NCBI RefSeq assembly: GCF_012489685.1
Contig: NC_080044.1
Span: 75,192,732 to 75,256,731 of the forward strand
Origin: Lotus japonicus
Lineage: Eukaryota > Streptophyta > Magnoliopsida > Fabales > Fabaceae
Direction: 5' to 3'
DNA: 64,000 nucleotides
A model generated the notes under the pieces. It did not search any database. It saw only the letters and a list, made by a program, of their open reading frames with translations, and had not been told where the DNA came from. Position numbers and translations under genes: made by a program. Below are positions 51,501-62,476 of this stretch, one piece after another (position 1 is the first letter of the stretch; each line of letters starts with the position of its first letter).

Positions 51501-53058
51501 AGCAGACATATTTTGATGTCCCTGGTGGCACAGATCCAGTTGCTCTTGACTTTGAGAGCATGGGGAAAGGTCAGGCTTGGGTGAATGGTCACCATATTGG
51601 AAGATACTGGACTCGGGTTTCCCCCAAAAGTGGATGTGAACAAGTCTGTGATTACCGTGGAGCATACAATTCCGACAAGTGTACAACTAATTGTGGAAAA
51701 CCAACTCAAACCTTGTATGTAGTCTCACTCTCAAGTCTTAACAGTAGTAAAACTGTTGTTTTCATCCAGTGCAGAACTTCACAGAGAAATTATGAAAAAC
51801 CATTCAAGTCAACATATATCCAACACTGTACTAAAATAATTTATAGGAGGACATAGCATTACTCATTTACTGCATGTTGAAATAAATTTTCAGTGGCACT
51901 AAAATTTGAGACATTGGTCAATCTTCAGGTACCATGTGCCACGATCATGGTTGAAAGCCTCTGACAATTTACTTGTTATCTTTGAGGAAACTGGAGGAAA
52001 TCCCTTTAGGATTTCTGTCAAGTTACATTCGGCTAGAATAGTGTGTGCTAAAGTGTCAGAATCCCACTATCAACCTTTGCACAAGTTGATGAATGCAGAT
52101 CTCATTGGTCAAGAAGTTTCTGCGAATAGTATGATACCTGAATTGCACTTGCGTTGTCAAGATGGACGCATCATTTCCTCAATAACATTTGCTAGCTATG
52201 GAAATCCAGAAGGGAGTTGTCAGAGTTTTTCAAGAGGGAACTGTCATGCACCTAGTTCAATGGCTATAGTTTCCAAGGTAAACTTCACATGTGGTACCTT
52301 CATGCTCTTAGCAAGTACTATTGATAAAAAAAATCGTTGCAATAGTTCTTTGCTAGAAAGAAACAGGCAACAGCTCCACAAGATTTTGGTATTGTGGACT
52401 TGAATTAGGGGTAACTTGGATAGGGTTTGGCTCTTCTAAGATGAAGAAGACACTTTAGATAGTAAAATAATACATCACAAGTCACAACCATTGATTGAAA
52501 AATCAACAGTTGTGATCATATATACTTGCACAACAAATTATCGCGTTCTTTTCAATCAATTAATGGTTATGAGGGCTTACTTTACTCTCTTAAAAGTGAC
52601 TGATTTACTTTCGAAGAGCTAAATCCTCAACTTGGATAAAAGTTCAGAGGCAGAATGTTTTCCAAAATGCTTAACCCTATACTTTGGTCAAGTACTAGTT
52701 TGAATGATATAATCAGTGAATGTTATGTAGGAACTGGAAAATTGATGAGAACTTAACAGTGAATTATGCAAAGTTAATGAGAACTTATATTTAGTACATA
52801 ATGCCAAACACTATAAATGATTGAGCAGCTTCTTGTTGTAATTGATTTTTACCTTATTAAGATTGTAGACCCTCTAAAAATACCTATTACGTTTTCCAGG
52901 CTTGCCAAGGGAAAAGGAGCTGCTCCATTAAAATATCAGACACTATATTTGGAGGTGACCCTTGCCAGGGTGTTATGAAAACGCTGTCTGTGGAAGCTAG
53001 ATGCACATCACCATCAGTGATGGTTTCTTCCAACTTCAAGGATGTAAGCAGCTTTTAA
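36581..53058 (+). CDS. GH35 beta-galactosidase with SUEL lectin-like tail (BGAL9-like)
   Basis: Nineteen exons join in frame (912 residues): 36581-36814, 37110-37205, 37356-37468, 37903-37969, 38371-38463, 39067-39210, 39337-39425, 39992-40097, 40240-40327, 40435-40556, 40673-40876, 47753-47985, 48880-48995, 49647-49744, 50332-50442, 51095-51202, 51506-51714, 51929-52277, 52900-53058. After a Lys-rich start comes a signal-anchor-like [17 protein letters not shown], then the GH35 barrel with acid/base Glu205 (IENEYGN) and nucleophile Glu274 (WTENWDGW), the jelly-roll domains ([16 protein letters not shown]) and a C-terminal Cys-rich lectin domain. The family removes terminal beta-galactose from cell-wall polysaccharides in the apoplast. 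The closest recalled match is Arabidopsis BGAL9. Intron 11 (40877-47752) is swollen by a 5.9-kb composite retrotransposon, and a TRIM element lies 138 bp after the stop, yet no exon is damaged. Confidence 0.93.
41499..41636 (-). repeat. LTR-A, reverse copy
   Basis: Reverse complement of TAATAGAGATAATAAAG...GGTTCTAACA, 138 bp. It is the outer 3' LTR of the reversed TRIM half; a polypurine stretch (TGAGGGGGAG on the minus strand) abuts it at 41637-41646. Confidence 0.85.
41942..41953 (-). other. Primer-binding site of the TRIM half
   Basis: The minus strand reads TGGTATCAGAGC, complementary to the 3' end of initiator tRNA-Met, directly next to the reversed LTR-B. Confidence 0.85.
41954..42215 (-). 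repeat. LTR-B, reverse copy
   Basis: 262 bp, the reverse complement of 47090-47356 with one mismatch seen by eye and five bases missing at its U3 tip, where it meets LTR-A. Confidence 0.85.
42216..42351 (+). repeat. LTR-A, forward copy
   Basis: 136 bp. It is the inverted partner of 41499-41636 with one mismatch and two bases missing at the U3 tip. It serves as the 5' LTR of the gag-pol half. Confidence 0.85.
42352..42364 (+). other. Primer-binding site of the gag-pol half
   Basis: TGGTATCAAGAGC, an initiator tRNA-Met type site with one extra A compared with the TRIM site, immediately after the LTR. Confidence 0.8.
42433..47076 (+). CDS. Intact Ty1-copia gag-pol polyprotein
   Basis: One uninterrupted frame of 1547 codons encodes gag, protease, integrase, reverse transcriptase and RNase H in Ty1-copia order. 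Landmarks: gag zinc knuckle of CX2CX4HX4C form from Cys326, protease DSGATHH at Asp474, the LWHNRLGHP pre-integrase block with a downstream CX2C-type CSACC, integrase from about 690 (DLWGP at Asp703, [18 protein letters not shown]), reverse transcriptase with [11 protein letters not shown] and the YVDD box at 1225, and RNase H with CDADWASD and RSSTEAEYR. The single long frame without a gag/pol stop, and near-identical LTR pairs, suggest recent activity. It may supply reverse transcriptase and integrase to the TRIM family in trans. Lineage within copia is uncertain (Ale/Retrofit-like by general look). Same strand as the host gene, inside its intron 11. Confidence 0.97.
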   Translation: MADDASAPATAAATPVPLAVAQPQLSSTSLVHKLILKLDDSNFLSWKQHIEGIVRTHRLQSFLAHPEIPPRWLSEDDRVNAVENPAYQIWEQQDSALFTWLLSSLSPSVLPTVVNCTQSWQIWEAVLDFFQAQSLAQSTQLRSELRSITKGSKTSSEFLKRIKSIVNALVSIGDPITYREHLEAIFDGLPEDYSHLLTVIYNCDDRCSISHVESMVIAHEARLERSRTRQMSANPPSALLAQAAPPPTPPAPPSPAPTPSSTVSTQSTASSEANYASSSVNNSYDDRSYDNRGGYDDSRSRGGYGGRSGGRNSRGGRNGNRSGVQCQICYKYGHDASICYHRGSSGSSGSFGMQSSGYGMPMPMHPKMLPHFGFSPFYGVPQFGNPTQFGNSQFGHLPGMMLGQYPQNSGMNMSNFAQSFGHSPYGGAQWHPTPAQFPGGNPRPANPPARAPQAMLTGPTTSPAAANLSSWFPDSGATHHVTNDASVISDSVSLTGTDHILMGNGQGLPIHSIGSASFPSPYHKNTTLTLSDLLLVPNITKNLVSVSKFAKDNNVYFEFHSSYCVVKSQETSRVLLKGTVGPDGLYIFEGMHTPTFPPASSVKASSVPIPVAVSSVNTASLPISNVPSPTSDVTTTSYALWHNRLGHPHHEALHSALTVCKIPVPNKAKFSVCSACCLAKSHKLPSSSSHTVYTAPLELVFADLWGPASTVSSCGYSYFLTCVDAYSRFTWIFPLRQKSETYSVFLQFQAMVELKFSLKLKSVQTDNGTEFKPLTPHFTKLGIVHRLTCPYTHHQNGSVERKHRHIIETGLSLLAYANMPSQYWDHAFLAAVFLINRLPTVVLGNESPYSKLFKTLPDYKILKVFGCACYPHLRPYTHNKLSLRSKECVFIGYSSSHQGYKCMDSDGRIFISRDVIFDEVKFPYPAMFTSTDSDLPDSGILSTIPIVPVPVAAQPTTSNSDSDLSSGPVSLAQVSAQEQVQASPAASGTTSAPSSPVGPSPPVGSIHPMQTRAKSGIIMPRLHPTLLLTQAEPTTAKQALKDPKWLAAMKAEYNALLANDTWTLVPLPKDRTPIGCKWVFRVKENADGSINRYKARLVAKGYHQVKGFDYSETFSPVVKPVTIRLILSLAITKQWHIHQLDVNNAFLNGALQEEVYMTQPSGFQNEDKTLVCKLNKALYGLKQAPRAWFERLKSALVKYGFKPSRCDPSLFTFHNATCCIYILVYVDDIIITGNSLPLVQKVVENLNSEFSLKQLGLLDYFLGVQVHHLQDRSLLLTQTKYITDLLERADMGEAKGISTPMVGGAKLSKYGADYFADPTLYRSIVGALQYATLTRPEISFAVNKVCQFLSQPLEDHWKAVKRILRYLKGTLHHGLHLKPCSLHSPVSLVAFCDADWASDPDDRRSTSGSCVFFGPNLVSWSSKKQTLVARSSTEAEYRSLANTSAELLWVQSLLQELQIPFSPPTIFCDNMGAVALTHNPVLHTRTKHMELDIFFVREKVLNKSLFVHHIPSVDQLADLFTKALSPLRFETLRDKLNVIEKSISHPP
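47077..47089 (+). other. Polypurine tract
   Basis: GTTTGAGGGGGCC immediately upstream of the forward LTR-B, right after the polyprotein stop, where plus-strand priming is expected. Confidence 0.75.
47090..47356 (+). repeat. LTR-B, forward copy (3' LTR)
   Basis: 267 bp, TATTAGAGTAGAG ... GAGAGTTTAACA, with a TATA-like CTCTATAAATACTG inside. Its U5 end forms the right border of the composite element, followed by ATGTG. Confidence 0.88.
48121..48264. repeat. Two-copy tandem repeat, about 85-bp period
   Basis: 48121-48180 and 48206-48264 both start ACCAAAA and end AAACAAGGTTTTCAGGTGTGA, in intron 12 of the beta-galactosidase. Non-coding. Confidence 0.65.
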
Positions 53059-53196
53059 AATGGGTCATCAACAAATAAAAAGTGGCCTTTAATTGTGTTC
53101 ATTGTTTGATTGTATATTATGGTACTATGCTAAATCTCATGATTTTGTAAATAATGCAAGGTCGTAAATAAACAATTTATTTTTATCAATATTTGT

Positions 53197-53817
53197 TAAT
53201 AGAGATAATGAAGTGGTAACTCAAAGAAGTCCCACATTGCCAAGATTAGCAAGTGCACAAGTGCATATATAATAAAGAACACACACACCCATTGCCTTAA
53301 GCCTAAGGTTTTGTGGTGTTGTGTAGTTCTAACTAAGGATTTCTAACATGGTATCAGAGCTGGTCTGATCCAAGCCATGACTTCCGCTTCAAAAAAAAAA
53401 AAAAAAACGAAAAAAAAAAGTAAAAAAAATCCGAAAAAAAAAAGAAGCAAAAATGGCAGTCCCATTTGCGCAAGCCAAGGCCTCAGACTCAGACGAAGGA
53501 GCACAAGTCCAAGGAACTCCGATGCTCCCGCTAGAGTACTAGCCCAGACAAAGAAAGTCGAAAGGCAGACTCAGACGAAGGAGCACAAGTCCGACGGCCA
53601 CTGATGTTCCCGCTGGAGTGCAAGGCACAGGCAAAAAAAAAAATGGAGTCCCAATTGAGGGGGAGTAATAGAGATAATGAAGTGGTAACTCAAAGAAGTC
53701 CCACATTGCCAAGATTAGCAAGTGCACAAGTGCATATATAATAAAGAACACACACACCCATTGCCTTAAGCCTAAGGTTTTGTGGTGTTGTGTAGTTCTA
53801 AATAAGGATTTCTAACA
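53197..53817 (+). mobile_element. Complete TRIM retrotransposon with TSD TTTGT
   Basis: Two 152-bp LTRs (53197-53348 and 53666-53817) differ at one base by eye. The PBS TGGTATCAGAGC follows the first LTR directly at 53349-53360, and a polypurine TTGAGGGGGAG precedes the second. The whole 621-bp element is flanked by TTTGT (53192-53196 and 53818-53822). There is no coding capacity; the internal region has A-rich tracts and an 82-bp tandem repeat. LTRs begin TAATAG rather than TG. It is the same family as the reversed half of the composite element, and sits just past the beta-galactosidase stop codon, possibly in its 3'UTR. Confidence 0.9.
53484..53635 (+). repeat. 82-bp tandem repeat inside the TRIM
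   Basis: Two units start with CAGACTCAGACGAAGGAGCA at 53484 and 53566 and both continue to a TGTTCCCGCT/TGCTCCCGCT block. The same duplication is seen in the reversed copy at about 41700-41860. Confidence 0.75.
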
Positions 53818-53822
53818 TTTGT

Positions 53823-54564
53823 CATTTTCTACAAGTACTTTTGAAGGTTACAGGATTAGTACTTTCTTTACTCCCTTTCTACATACACATCAAATTTCTT
53901 GAAATCTAAATCAAAAGTTTTAATTTTTTTCTAAAATTTCAATCTCGCTACACAATGAGTGTGGATTTTCATCAAACTCAACGTCAATTCAAATTGACGC
54001 TAACGTGTTAAAATCCTGCTTCTCTAATCCATGTTAAACTCGTGGTAAATTTTAACTTTTCTGTTGATGCATTAAGACTCGTGAAATTATGTTGGCATTG
54101 GTTTTAATGCCAATTGCCAAACCAAACATGCTTAGTATACAAGCTTGGTAGTCATCGTTAATGAAGAATCAGCAAGCCAACAAATATCTTCTACAAACAA
54201 GTGGCATCGTGCAACTACCATTCAAACAAATAAAACTTTTAACTACTGCATTTCTTTTTCTTCCAAGTATTCTTCCTATATGAAGTTTTTGACAACAAAT
54301 CTAGCAGTATTTGTTTTTTCTTCAAAATCAACAATACAGAACAGTTATGAGATGCTTGCTAATAATAATACAAAATCCGGGTGAATGACTTTAAAACAAA
54401 CACCTTCTCCAAACTAGGGTGTTGACGTTTTATACACGGACAAGCTTTTAAACTATCTCCAGGAACTCTGCAAAGATTTTCCAGGAATTTTTTTCCAAAG
54501 GCTAGCTAAACATGTCTGAGGATGAGTTATGCCTGTAAAGACACTTGAGAAGAAAAGCTGTGTT
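53823..54564. other. Spacer between convergent genes
   Basis: AT-rich, no gene seen. It separates the 3' ends of the plus-strand beta-galactosidase and the minus-strand methyltransferase gene. Confidence 0.5.
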
Positions 54565-57149
54565 TCAACTCAAACGTCTGATCTTTTTTGTCGCATTAAT
54601 AATGTTCTGACCTATCTGTGGATGTTTGAACTTCAACAATTTATCAAGTTTAAGAGAAGCTTCAGAAAAGCAGTCATCTTCAATACAGGACTCTGATTTC
54701 AGAGCAAAATGGACCTCATTGACGTCCTCTTCAAGCTGGAGGCAAAATAGGTGGCTGAAGACCTATGTGATGATAACAGAAATATTCAAGATTATAGTGG
54801 AGCTCTATAGGACAAATTTTATTTCTCATAAAAATTGGAAAAGATTAATACAGAATAGAGCTGTTTTAAATTACATCTGTAATAAATTTCAAATTGAACA
54901 ATATAATACAGAGCCAGGCAGCAAGAAGAATAGTCCCAAATGAATATTATTGCACTAATATTTGCTTTTACCTTTTTCATTCTCAAGAGAACTGCATCCT
55001 TAGTGGCCTGGGACCGTGACACCAAATTGACAACAAAGAGCCCTTCCTCTGAAAGATTATCCTTTACAGTCTCAAGAAAAGACTCATCCAGAAAGTCCGG
55101 AGCAGGGCATGTTATTGCAGAGCTGTGCAAATTATGTAATGGATTAGTAGAAGACGTCATTATTTAAAACCCGTTAACAGCCTAACAACTTTTTTTTCCT
55201 TGGCCAGTCTATTATAGCTTAATGTAATAACAAAATGCATACTCAATTCACCTTGAGTCTGAAGAGTCAACGTCAACAATAACTATATCAACTTTTGTTG
55301 CTTCTACATCTTCTGCATGAGATGCAATTGAACTCCCATTTGAAGAAGACTCGGTATTGCTACAACTATCACATTTTCCATGAAATTTTGTGACTCCAGA
55401 ATTGGCAATGTCTCGGACAAACTGGATCCCATCAGCTACATGCACCTGGAATCCCAAAGTAATGAGATTTAGTATGCAATGTTGCGAATTGTGACCTTCC
55501 CTTCCCAAGATTAATTCATCAAAATCTTAAACCATATTGTGGTTCACAATAATACTGGTCCAGCAGTCCCTTCCTCCACCCCAAAAGAAAACGTAAAAAC
55601 TGTACCTTACCTGCTCTTACCACATTTTTATTACTCTCATATGCATTTACGTGTTTAAAACGTCATAAAAAATCATGAAAATCAAAATAACTAATTTTTC
55701 TTGTCAACATCATATGATTCGAGTAGGGACAAAAATATTCTCAACATTTTTTACTGTTTCATGTGTATACTTCCTTTTGTGCAAATTAGTCATCTGGCTT
55801 CACAATTTACTTTGGTACACATTCTCACAAGCAATAGCTTCACATGATCTATAAGTACCACGAAACTTAAAAGGAAAAGATGTGGAAGTATATTTAATTA
55901 CCTTTAAGCGTTTATCGTCAACAAAACTGAAGTATTCCCTTGCAATATCAACAATTACAGGGTCTAACTCGACTGCCTGTAGATATAAATGAATATCATG
56001 CCACTTGATATCATTAAATCATTCTAAATAGACTTGCGTCAGGACGCGTTAAATTACCTGAATTTCCAAAAAGGGGATACACCCATGAAGAAACATGGGA
56101 AGTAAACCTGCTCCAAGTCCTATTATTACTGCTTTTACCTGATATATGCCGCATGTATGTATCAGCAATGATGAACAGCAAAAGAATGTTTTAAAGCACA
56201 TAAAAATGTCATAAACGAGTTAATGTACTTACTATTTCCTCCTATAAACTACCAACTGAAAAATGGTACATGTTTAGCTTTTTCTATAGAAAACAGAAAT
56301 ATTATGATGAATAGAAAACTACTAGAGCAAAAAGGAAATCCTAACAAGTAGACAGCCAGCAAAAAAATGAAAAAGAGCTGAGACTATAGAATAATGAGAG
56401 GATTTGAGGTAAAACTAAGTTTGTATTCTGTCCACACAGGTATCTATATTAGACAGTATTAATTGCAAGAGATGATGTTCAGCACATGTATATTGAGTAA
56501 TAAGTAAAAATCACTCTGCTTATTATAAAAATTGCAAGAGAGATGTTCATTTTTTTATCATTTTCCCAAATAAAAATTATAAGTACTTGCCATTTTCCCA
56601 CTTGATGCCACACTTTCCATGTAAGAGGATATTAACATGAATCCTGAAACAATCCCTGAATGATATGAACTAGCTAAATAGTCATGAGATACCGCCAAGG
56701 GGCTGCTTGTTCCTGCAACATGAGGAAAAAATATTAAAATAGTAAGAGATCAAAGTTATAGGCAGCAAAGCAAATATTGTGTAAACTAATAAAATTATTA
56801 ATTTTAAAAAGACTCGATCTAATAATGGATCTAATTAATAGTTCTATAAATGCTATAAAATAATACCATTTTCATCCAAAACATTTTTAGCATGTAGTAA
56901 AAGGGGAAATGGACACAAATTAGCATTATTTCATGAACAATTACAAAATGTATATCAATTTTAACAACGGATTTGAAAGTATAGTTCCAATACTAGAATA
57001 ATAGAAAATCTGATGCCAAAAGGTTTTACAATAATTCCATGTTTAGCTTTCACATGACATTCTTCAGACTGTCATGTGAACAATGTCCATATGAACCCTA
57101 ACCTAATCACAAGGACTAGTGAAGAATAATGATGGCAATGTTTTGACAA

Positions 57150-57183
<34 letters not shown>

Positions 57184-60100
57184 TGATGATTTAATATTCA
57201 TTAATTTCCAAAGAGCCATCCAAATCCAACACCTCTACATTGACTAGTCTATAAGAAGTATGCACAACTATATTGCTAGTGTAAGACATTGCCTACAGCA
57301 CTTTCTTAGTTTCTTATATGAGAAAAAAAATTATTAGAGAAACAAGGAAAAATACAAGAGAGACCCACATTCCTCTTGATCGTATGCAACCATATATTAC
57401 AAACAATCAGGATTTTATATAAAGTTGAGCAATGATCAATAAATAGTGATTCGAAATAATACCACCATTCTGTCTCTGGGACCCATGTTTCCTAGACTTG
57501 GAAGACGAGTTGGTCTTCTTCCTCTCTGACTCGACAACTAGTTTTGTAGGTTCATCTTTTAGCAGAGCTTCAGACTGCACCAAATTTGCAGCTCTTTCAA
57601 ATACAAGGCGTCGAAACACCAACTCTCTAGAAGGAAAAATACAACTGACTTCATCATCAACATTTTCGTAAACTACATCTTCAACGATAATTGATCCAGT
57701 TAACGAAGATGTGATCTGCAAAACATAAATAACTATTAATGATATATTGAGAATATGAGGATCATCTTAAATCAAGTAGGCCATCATAAGGATGAGATCC
57801 ATCCAAAAAGTGCAAGTCACAAAGGCAAAAGACAAGTGAATACATAACTTTTTCTTTCTTAGATCAATAATGCAGGGGGGATAAAAAGATGAAAAGTATA
57901 ATAAGAACGTGGCTCAATAGAACCCTTCACTCCCTCCAAAGACAATGAGGCTTGATTTGAAGGCAAGGAAATGTGATTTGAAGCTGGACCTTAATGATTT
58001 AAATCATTAAACCCAACATAAGAGTCACACAGCCCTCGTAGAAAGAGAAAGAGTTCACTTGACCAAAATAACAACAAAAGAGAAACAGCATAGAGTATAA
58101 TGCTGATAACCTGATGAACGATGTTTCGTTTCTTGATCCCCTCGCTTGCCATCAAGAAACTGTGCATATATCAAGAATTTATCAGAAAAGTGCACCTCAT
58201 GAAGGGCAAGTATGATAACAACAACTGCCAGAATGGTTTATCCTAATAATAATAATTGTAACACACAATCGAGCATGTTAGAATATCTTGGCATTAATAG
58301 ATTAACAAAATCGGAATTCTTAGATTAAAACTATTCAAAATGAAGAAAAATCACATAAAGAAAAACATGTATAAGATACTGACGGTATTTGAGCTCCATT
58401 TGCATTTTCATTTGGTTCCAACTGTTTAACCAATGGAGATAAATCCTTCTGAAAAGGGATAACTAACATAATTCAGTAGTAGTTAACCAGTTTGAATGGA
58501 ATGTCCAAGGAAGCTTAGTTTAAGAAGACATTTCCACCTTAATCTCATCCATGCTGGCATTTGTATGGCTTGTGTCCAAGAAAACCTAAAGTTACAGAGA
58601 TTTGCAGAGAAGCTTCCATTAGAAAAGTCATGTAAAACAATAAAAAACACCAGAAAATTCTAACTTCATTAAGTCAATACCATTATGAGCCGAGCAGCTT
58701 TGGAGCTTCTGACCACCATCCATTGTCCTTCTTCAGAAAAGAAAAGCCATTCACGAGCACGAGTCTGAGATTTGAATACAGTCATGAAATTTAACCAGAA
58801 TAATTGCATAATTTGTAGTAATAGGAGTTTCAGACAACATAAAAAAAAGGAGAACGAGCATCATGCAGAGCTGCTGTCCAATGTTCTCTACAACACATAT
58901 ACATGCATGTCATGATCCAAAAAAAATAAAAAATGAAAGAAAAATAAATAAATAAGTGAAGAACATAAGAAATGCTAGAATTTCTGTGATTCTAGATACA
59001 GGGTACTAAACAAAACAATTTCAGGTTGAGGCAGGTAAGAATAGAAATTTAATAAGTTTTTCAGATGATTTGATGCAACAAATATGTAATTGCCATCCTA
59101 GTTTTAAAAGATATCTTCAGCAGCAGAGTTAGTACAATGTGAATTGGTCATTCTTTTGCTTCATTATTTCCATTTTATTCGTTTGTTAAACGTCAAAACC
59201 ACAGTGCATGAAGACTGAAGAGGATTACTAATTCATTGTGAAATTTAGGAGCTGATACGTTAGAAATGTTTTCTTGATATGAAGTCACAAGGAATACATG
59301 AACAGAAAACTAAAAGGGATCTCCGCCAACACACACCTTTGGCACAATGAAAACTCCACAGTGATATGTAACTGGGTCAGACTGTTCCTCAGCATCAAGA
59401 ATTACGGCTCTATAAGAATAACTAGAGCACCCTTGCCCACCCAAAGTAAGCTGCAATCGCCGACCTTGGGAAAGCTTTGTCAGTTCTTTTTGCAGATCTT
59501 CCACAGAGTATAATATATCGGAGCTACTGGAGTATTTTTCACGAATCTGATTCTCATTTTGAAGAGCTTCAAGGAGTCCAGAAGCCTTGCACAAATGAAT
59601 AAAATTAAAGCATAAACAGAAGATGACAAAAAAAACTATCTGCAAAACTTATTAGAAAATCATTGGAGTCATCAGAATATCATGATAAGTAATATTGGGT
59701 TAACTAATCCTTTATTTGAGGGAAACGTAAGGAGCTGTCCCTAATTTTATTATCTTTCCTAATATGTTTTCCTAATTTGACTAGGGTTAGGATTCTTAAT
59801 GTATTAGTAGGCTTGGCATGCTTTGGTTGTACTACCTAGTAATTAGCCTGATTCTCTGTATAAATAAATATTACTGGCATTTAACAAACATCAAAATCTT
59901 TTGAATTTGGGTTAAGCTTAACTCACAACCTCAAAAGCTAGCTCATAAGATGGAGATTACCCAACCATTTATAACTTTGATCATATCTCTAGTTGATGTA
60001 GATCTCAACATACCCTCCAACGACCACATCTGGAGCGTGGAGATTGTAGGACTGGTTTTTTTATTGAAAAAAGAAAGCCTTATGGCCAAGTTGATTGCAC

Positions 60101-62476
60101 TGGGATAATTTTTATTGCACTAGAAAATCCATGAGGCCAGTTGATTATTGGACAGCTATGAGTGGCTCAATGTCGGATCTAGGATAGATTGTATTATCAT
60201 CTTGGATTTGGGCTAGTTCTAACTCAAATCCAAAAGCTAACTCATGTGTTGAGTATTGCCCAAGCTTTTATAAGCTCCACTTTGTCATATTCTGAGTCCA
60301 TGTGGAATCTTGACTGAATCAATCTAATCCCAATATTTAGAGCATCTCAATCCATTCTTCCATCCCTATCAAAACCCTACAAAATTCAATTAAATAACTA
60401 ATTCTCCACAACCATAACATTTAACACTCTAGCTATAGTAAATATGCATCTAACAATGTTACATTAATAATCCATGAACTCTTATTCTGAGAAAACACCT
60501 ATGCCCATTGAGAAACAGGGGAAAAAATATAATTATCCCATATATTCTACCTGTTTTGAATTTGAATTACAATGAAGAGAGGAATTTTGAAGCAATGATG
60601 TGATTTGATGCACTAAAGTAGACAGCTCCTTCTCCACAATCACCATATATGTTTGAAGGCTAGGTTTACTAGAAGATTTCGAAGGTATGACATCAACACT
60701 CATTTTCCACCCAAGTCGGAACTTTGAGAAAAGTAGATCTGAAAATTATGAATTAGTTATCTTTCATCTCCCAGCCAAGCAAAAACAAGCAGGCAAAAAA
60801 ATCACAGAAGACGGAATGCAAAAAATTGTTCCAGAAAAATCTCTCATTGCAGAGTAGTAAAGCTTCATGTCCAAGTGCGCTACAATCAAATATAAAAAGA
60901 ACATAGAATAGTTTATGTAATAACATGTTGCTTTTAGTGAGAGGCACGACGAGTTTTGTGTTAAAAGCTTATCGGGGTTAGCAACACCAAAAACAATTAT
61001 GACTCCGTGCTCAAATGAGTTTGGAAAGTGGGTAACCCAATGAACTCTCACCTGTGTATAGTTCATCAAAGATTTTTTTCTGGAAAATGAAACTTCATTC
61101 TATATGTTGTTCAGTTAGGATTAAAGGAGGTGTAATTCAGGGGCTGTGTGTAACATGCAATATGAATAAAATTCATCCATTATGTTAGTTTTGTGTTGCT
61201 AACAGGCTGGGGTAACTGATTTTTTCCATGATTGGAATAAGTAGTGCTATGCCTAAAACAATGACGGAGTCAACTGTGCTTGTAGTACGAAACTAGACAC
61301 TGGTAGGGGTAGTTGCGATTGTAGGTAATTAGAAACCAAACACTAGACGGTAGAGAGAGAAATTACTTGATGCAAATATAAATATCAATTCAATTAGTAG
61401 AATAATTGACTTCAGAATTCTATTTGCATTTTCAAATACAATACTTTCTCGCGGGAAAAAGAGGAAGACAATTTCTGCCAAGCTACGGTAACAGTGGCTA
61501 AGTATAAGTTCGAGGATAGAAGAGAAACTTTAAGTTGTGTTCAATATTTGATGCTATCAAAAGTAGAACAACAACGGAACTCAAGGTAAAGTGTGGTATA
61601 CTTTGGTTCCCCTGAAAAAAGGGTAGAACCAAAAATAACATAATAGAGACAATGCTACCCACATAATCAAATGAAAACACCATCACAGCTTGTTAGTGTT
61701 TTCACAGTCCATACACCACAACATTTTCATTCATTAAACAAATTTGAAGAAACATACCCAGTACATGAGATTCCGCCAAGGTAAGGCACAAAAACTTTCC
61801 CCCAGGCTTCAGTACTCTCTTTACCTGAATGCAAATTAACAAACACAAAGTATTCAAACCCCATTATCAATCAATCAATAAATCATCAATAGAAATAGAG
61901 AAAATCATAGAAACCTCAGAGAGATACTGCATTCCCAATTTGGGACCAAGCTCAGGCTCCATTAAAGCATCCAATCCACCTTTATCAATGATAGCACTAA
62001 AAGTCTCATCAGCAAACTGCACAACAACAACAACAACAGCATTGAAATGTGAGAGTGAAAATCAGACATAGAGAAGTAGTTTTGTTGAGGAATTAAGAGA
62101 AGACCTGCATGGCGGTCATGTCCATGATGCGCCAGCGCATGAGGGGGCGGAGGCGGACATTGCGGCGGAGCATATCGGAGATGACGACGGAGGAAAAGTC
62201 GATGTTGGTGATGTTGGTGTGGCCGGCGTCATAGAGGTGTTCGGAGAGGGTGGAGTTGCCGCAACCGGGGACGAGCAAGGGAAGAGGAGGGGGAAGAAGG
62301 GTTTGGAGGTGGGAGAGGAGAGGGGTTTTGAGTTGGGGCCATTCTGCGTACCATTCGAAGGGTTGTTGTGAACCTCGAATGGTGAAGAACTTGTCCCAGT
62401 TCTCTTTGCTGGTGAAGTCTCCTAGGGTTTCCAGAAGATCCTCTGGTTTCGTCTTCGTCTTCGTCTTCGATCCCAT
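54565..62476 (-). CDS. METTL13-like double methyltransferase
   Basis: Sixteen exons join in frame to 765 residues: 62476-62105, 62016-61915, 61824-61758, 60738-60551, 59585-59337, 58764-58681, 58585-58538, 58448-58384, 58159-58111, 57715-57463, 56712-56591, 56138-56058, 55976-55902, 55445-55252, 55122-54972, 54762-54565. The N-terminal seven-beta-strand methyltransferase domain has the SAM-binding LVPGCGNS (about 68-74) and the DKGGLDAL block. A second, spermidine-synthase-like methyltransferase domain starts near 534 with VIIGLGAGLLP and continues AVELDPVIVDIARE. This is the two-domain layout of METTL13, which in animals methylates elongation factor eEF1A at its N-terminus and a lysine. The plant counterpart I recall is At2g31740; the plant substrate is inferred only. 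Intron 11 uses a GC donor (ATG|GCAAGT). Intron 10 holds an AT microsatellite. Confidence 0.92.
57152..57181. repeat. (AT)n microsatellite
   Basis: About fifteen AT units in an intron of the methyltransferase gene; a likely length-variable marker. Confidence 0.95.
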
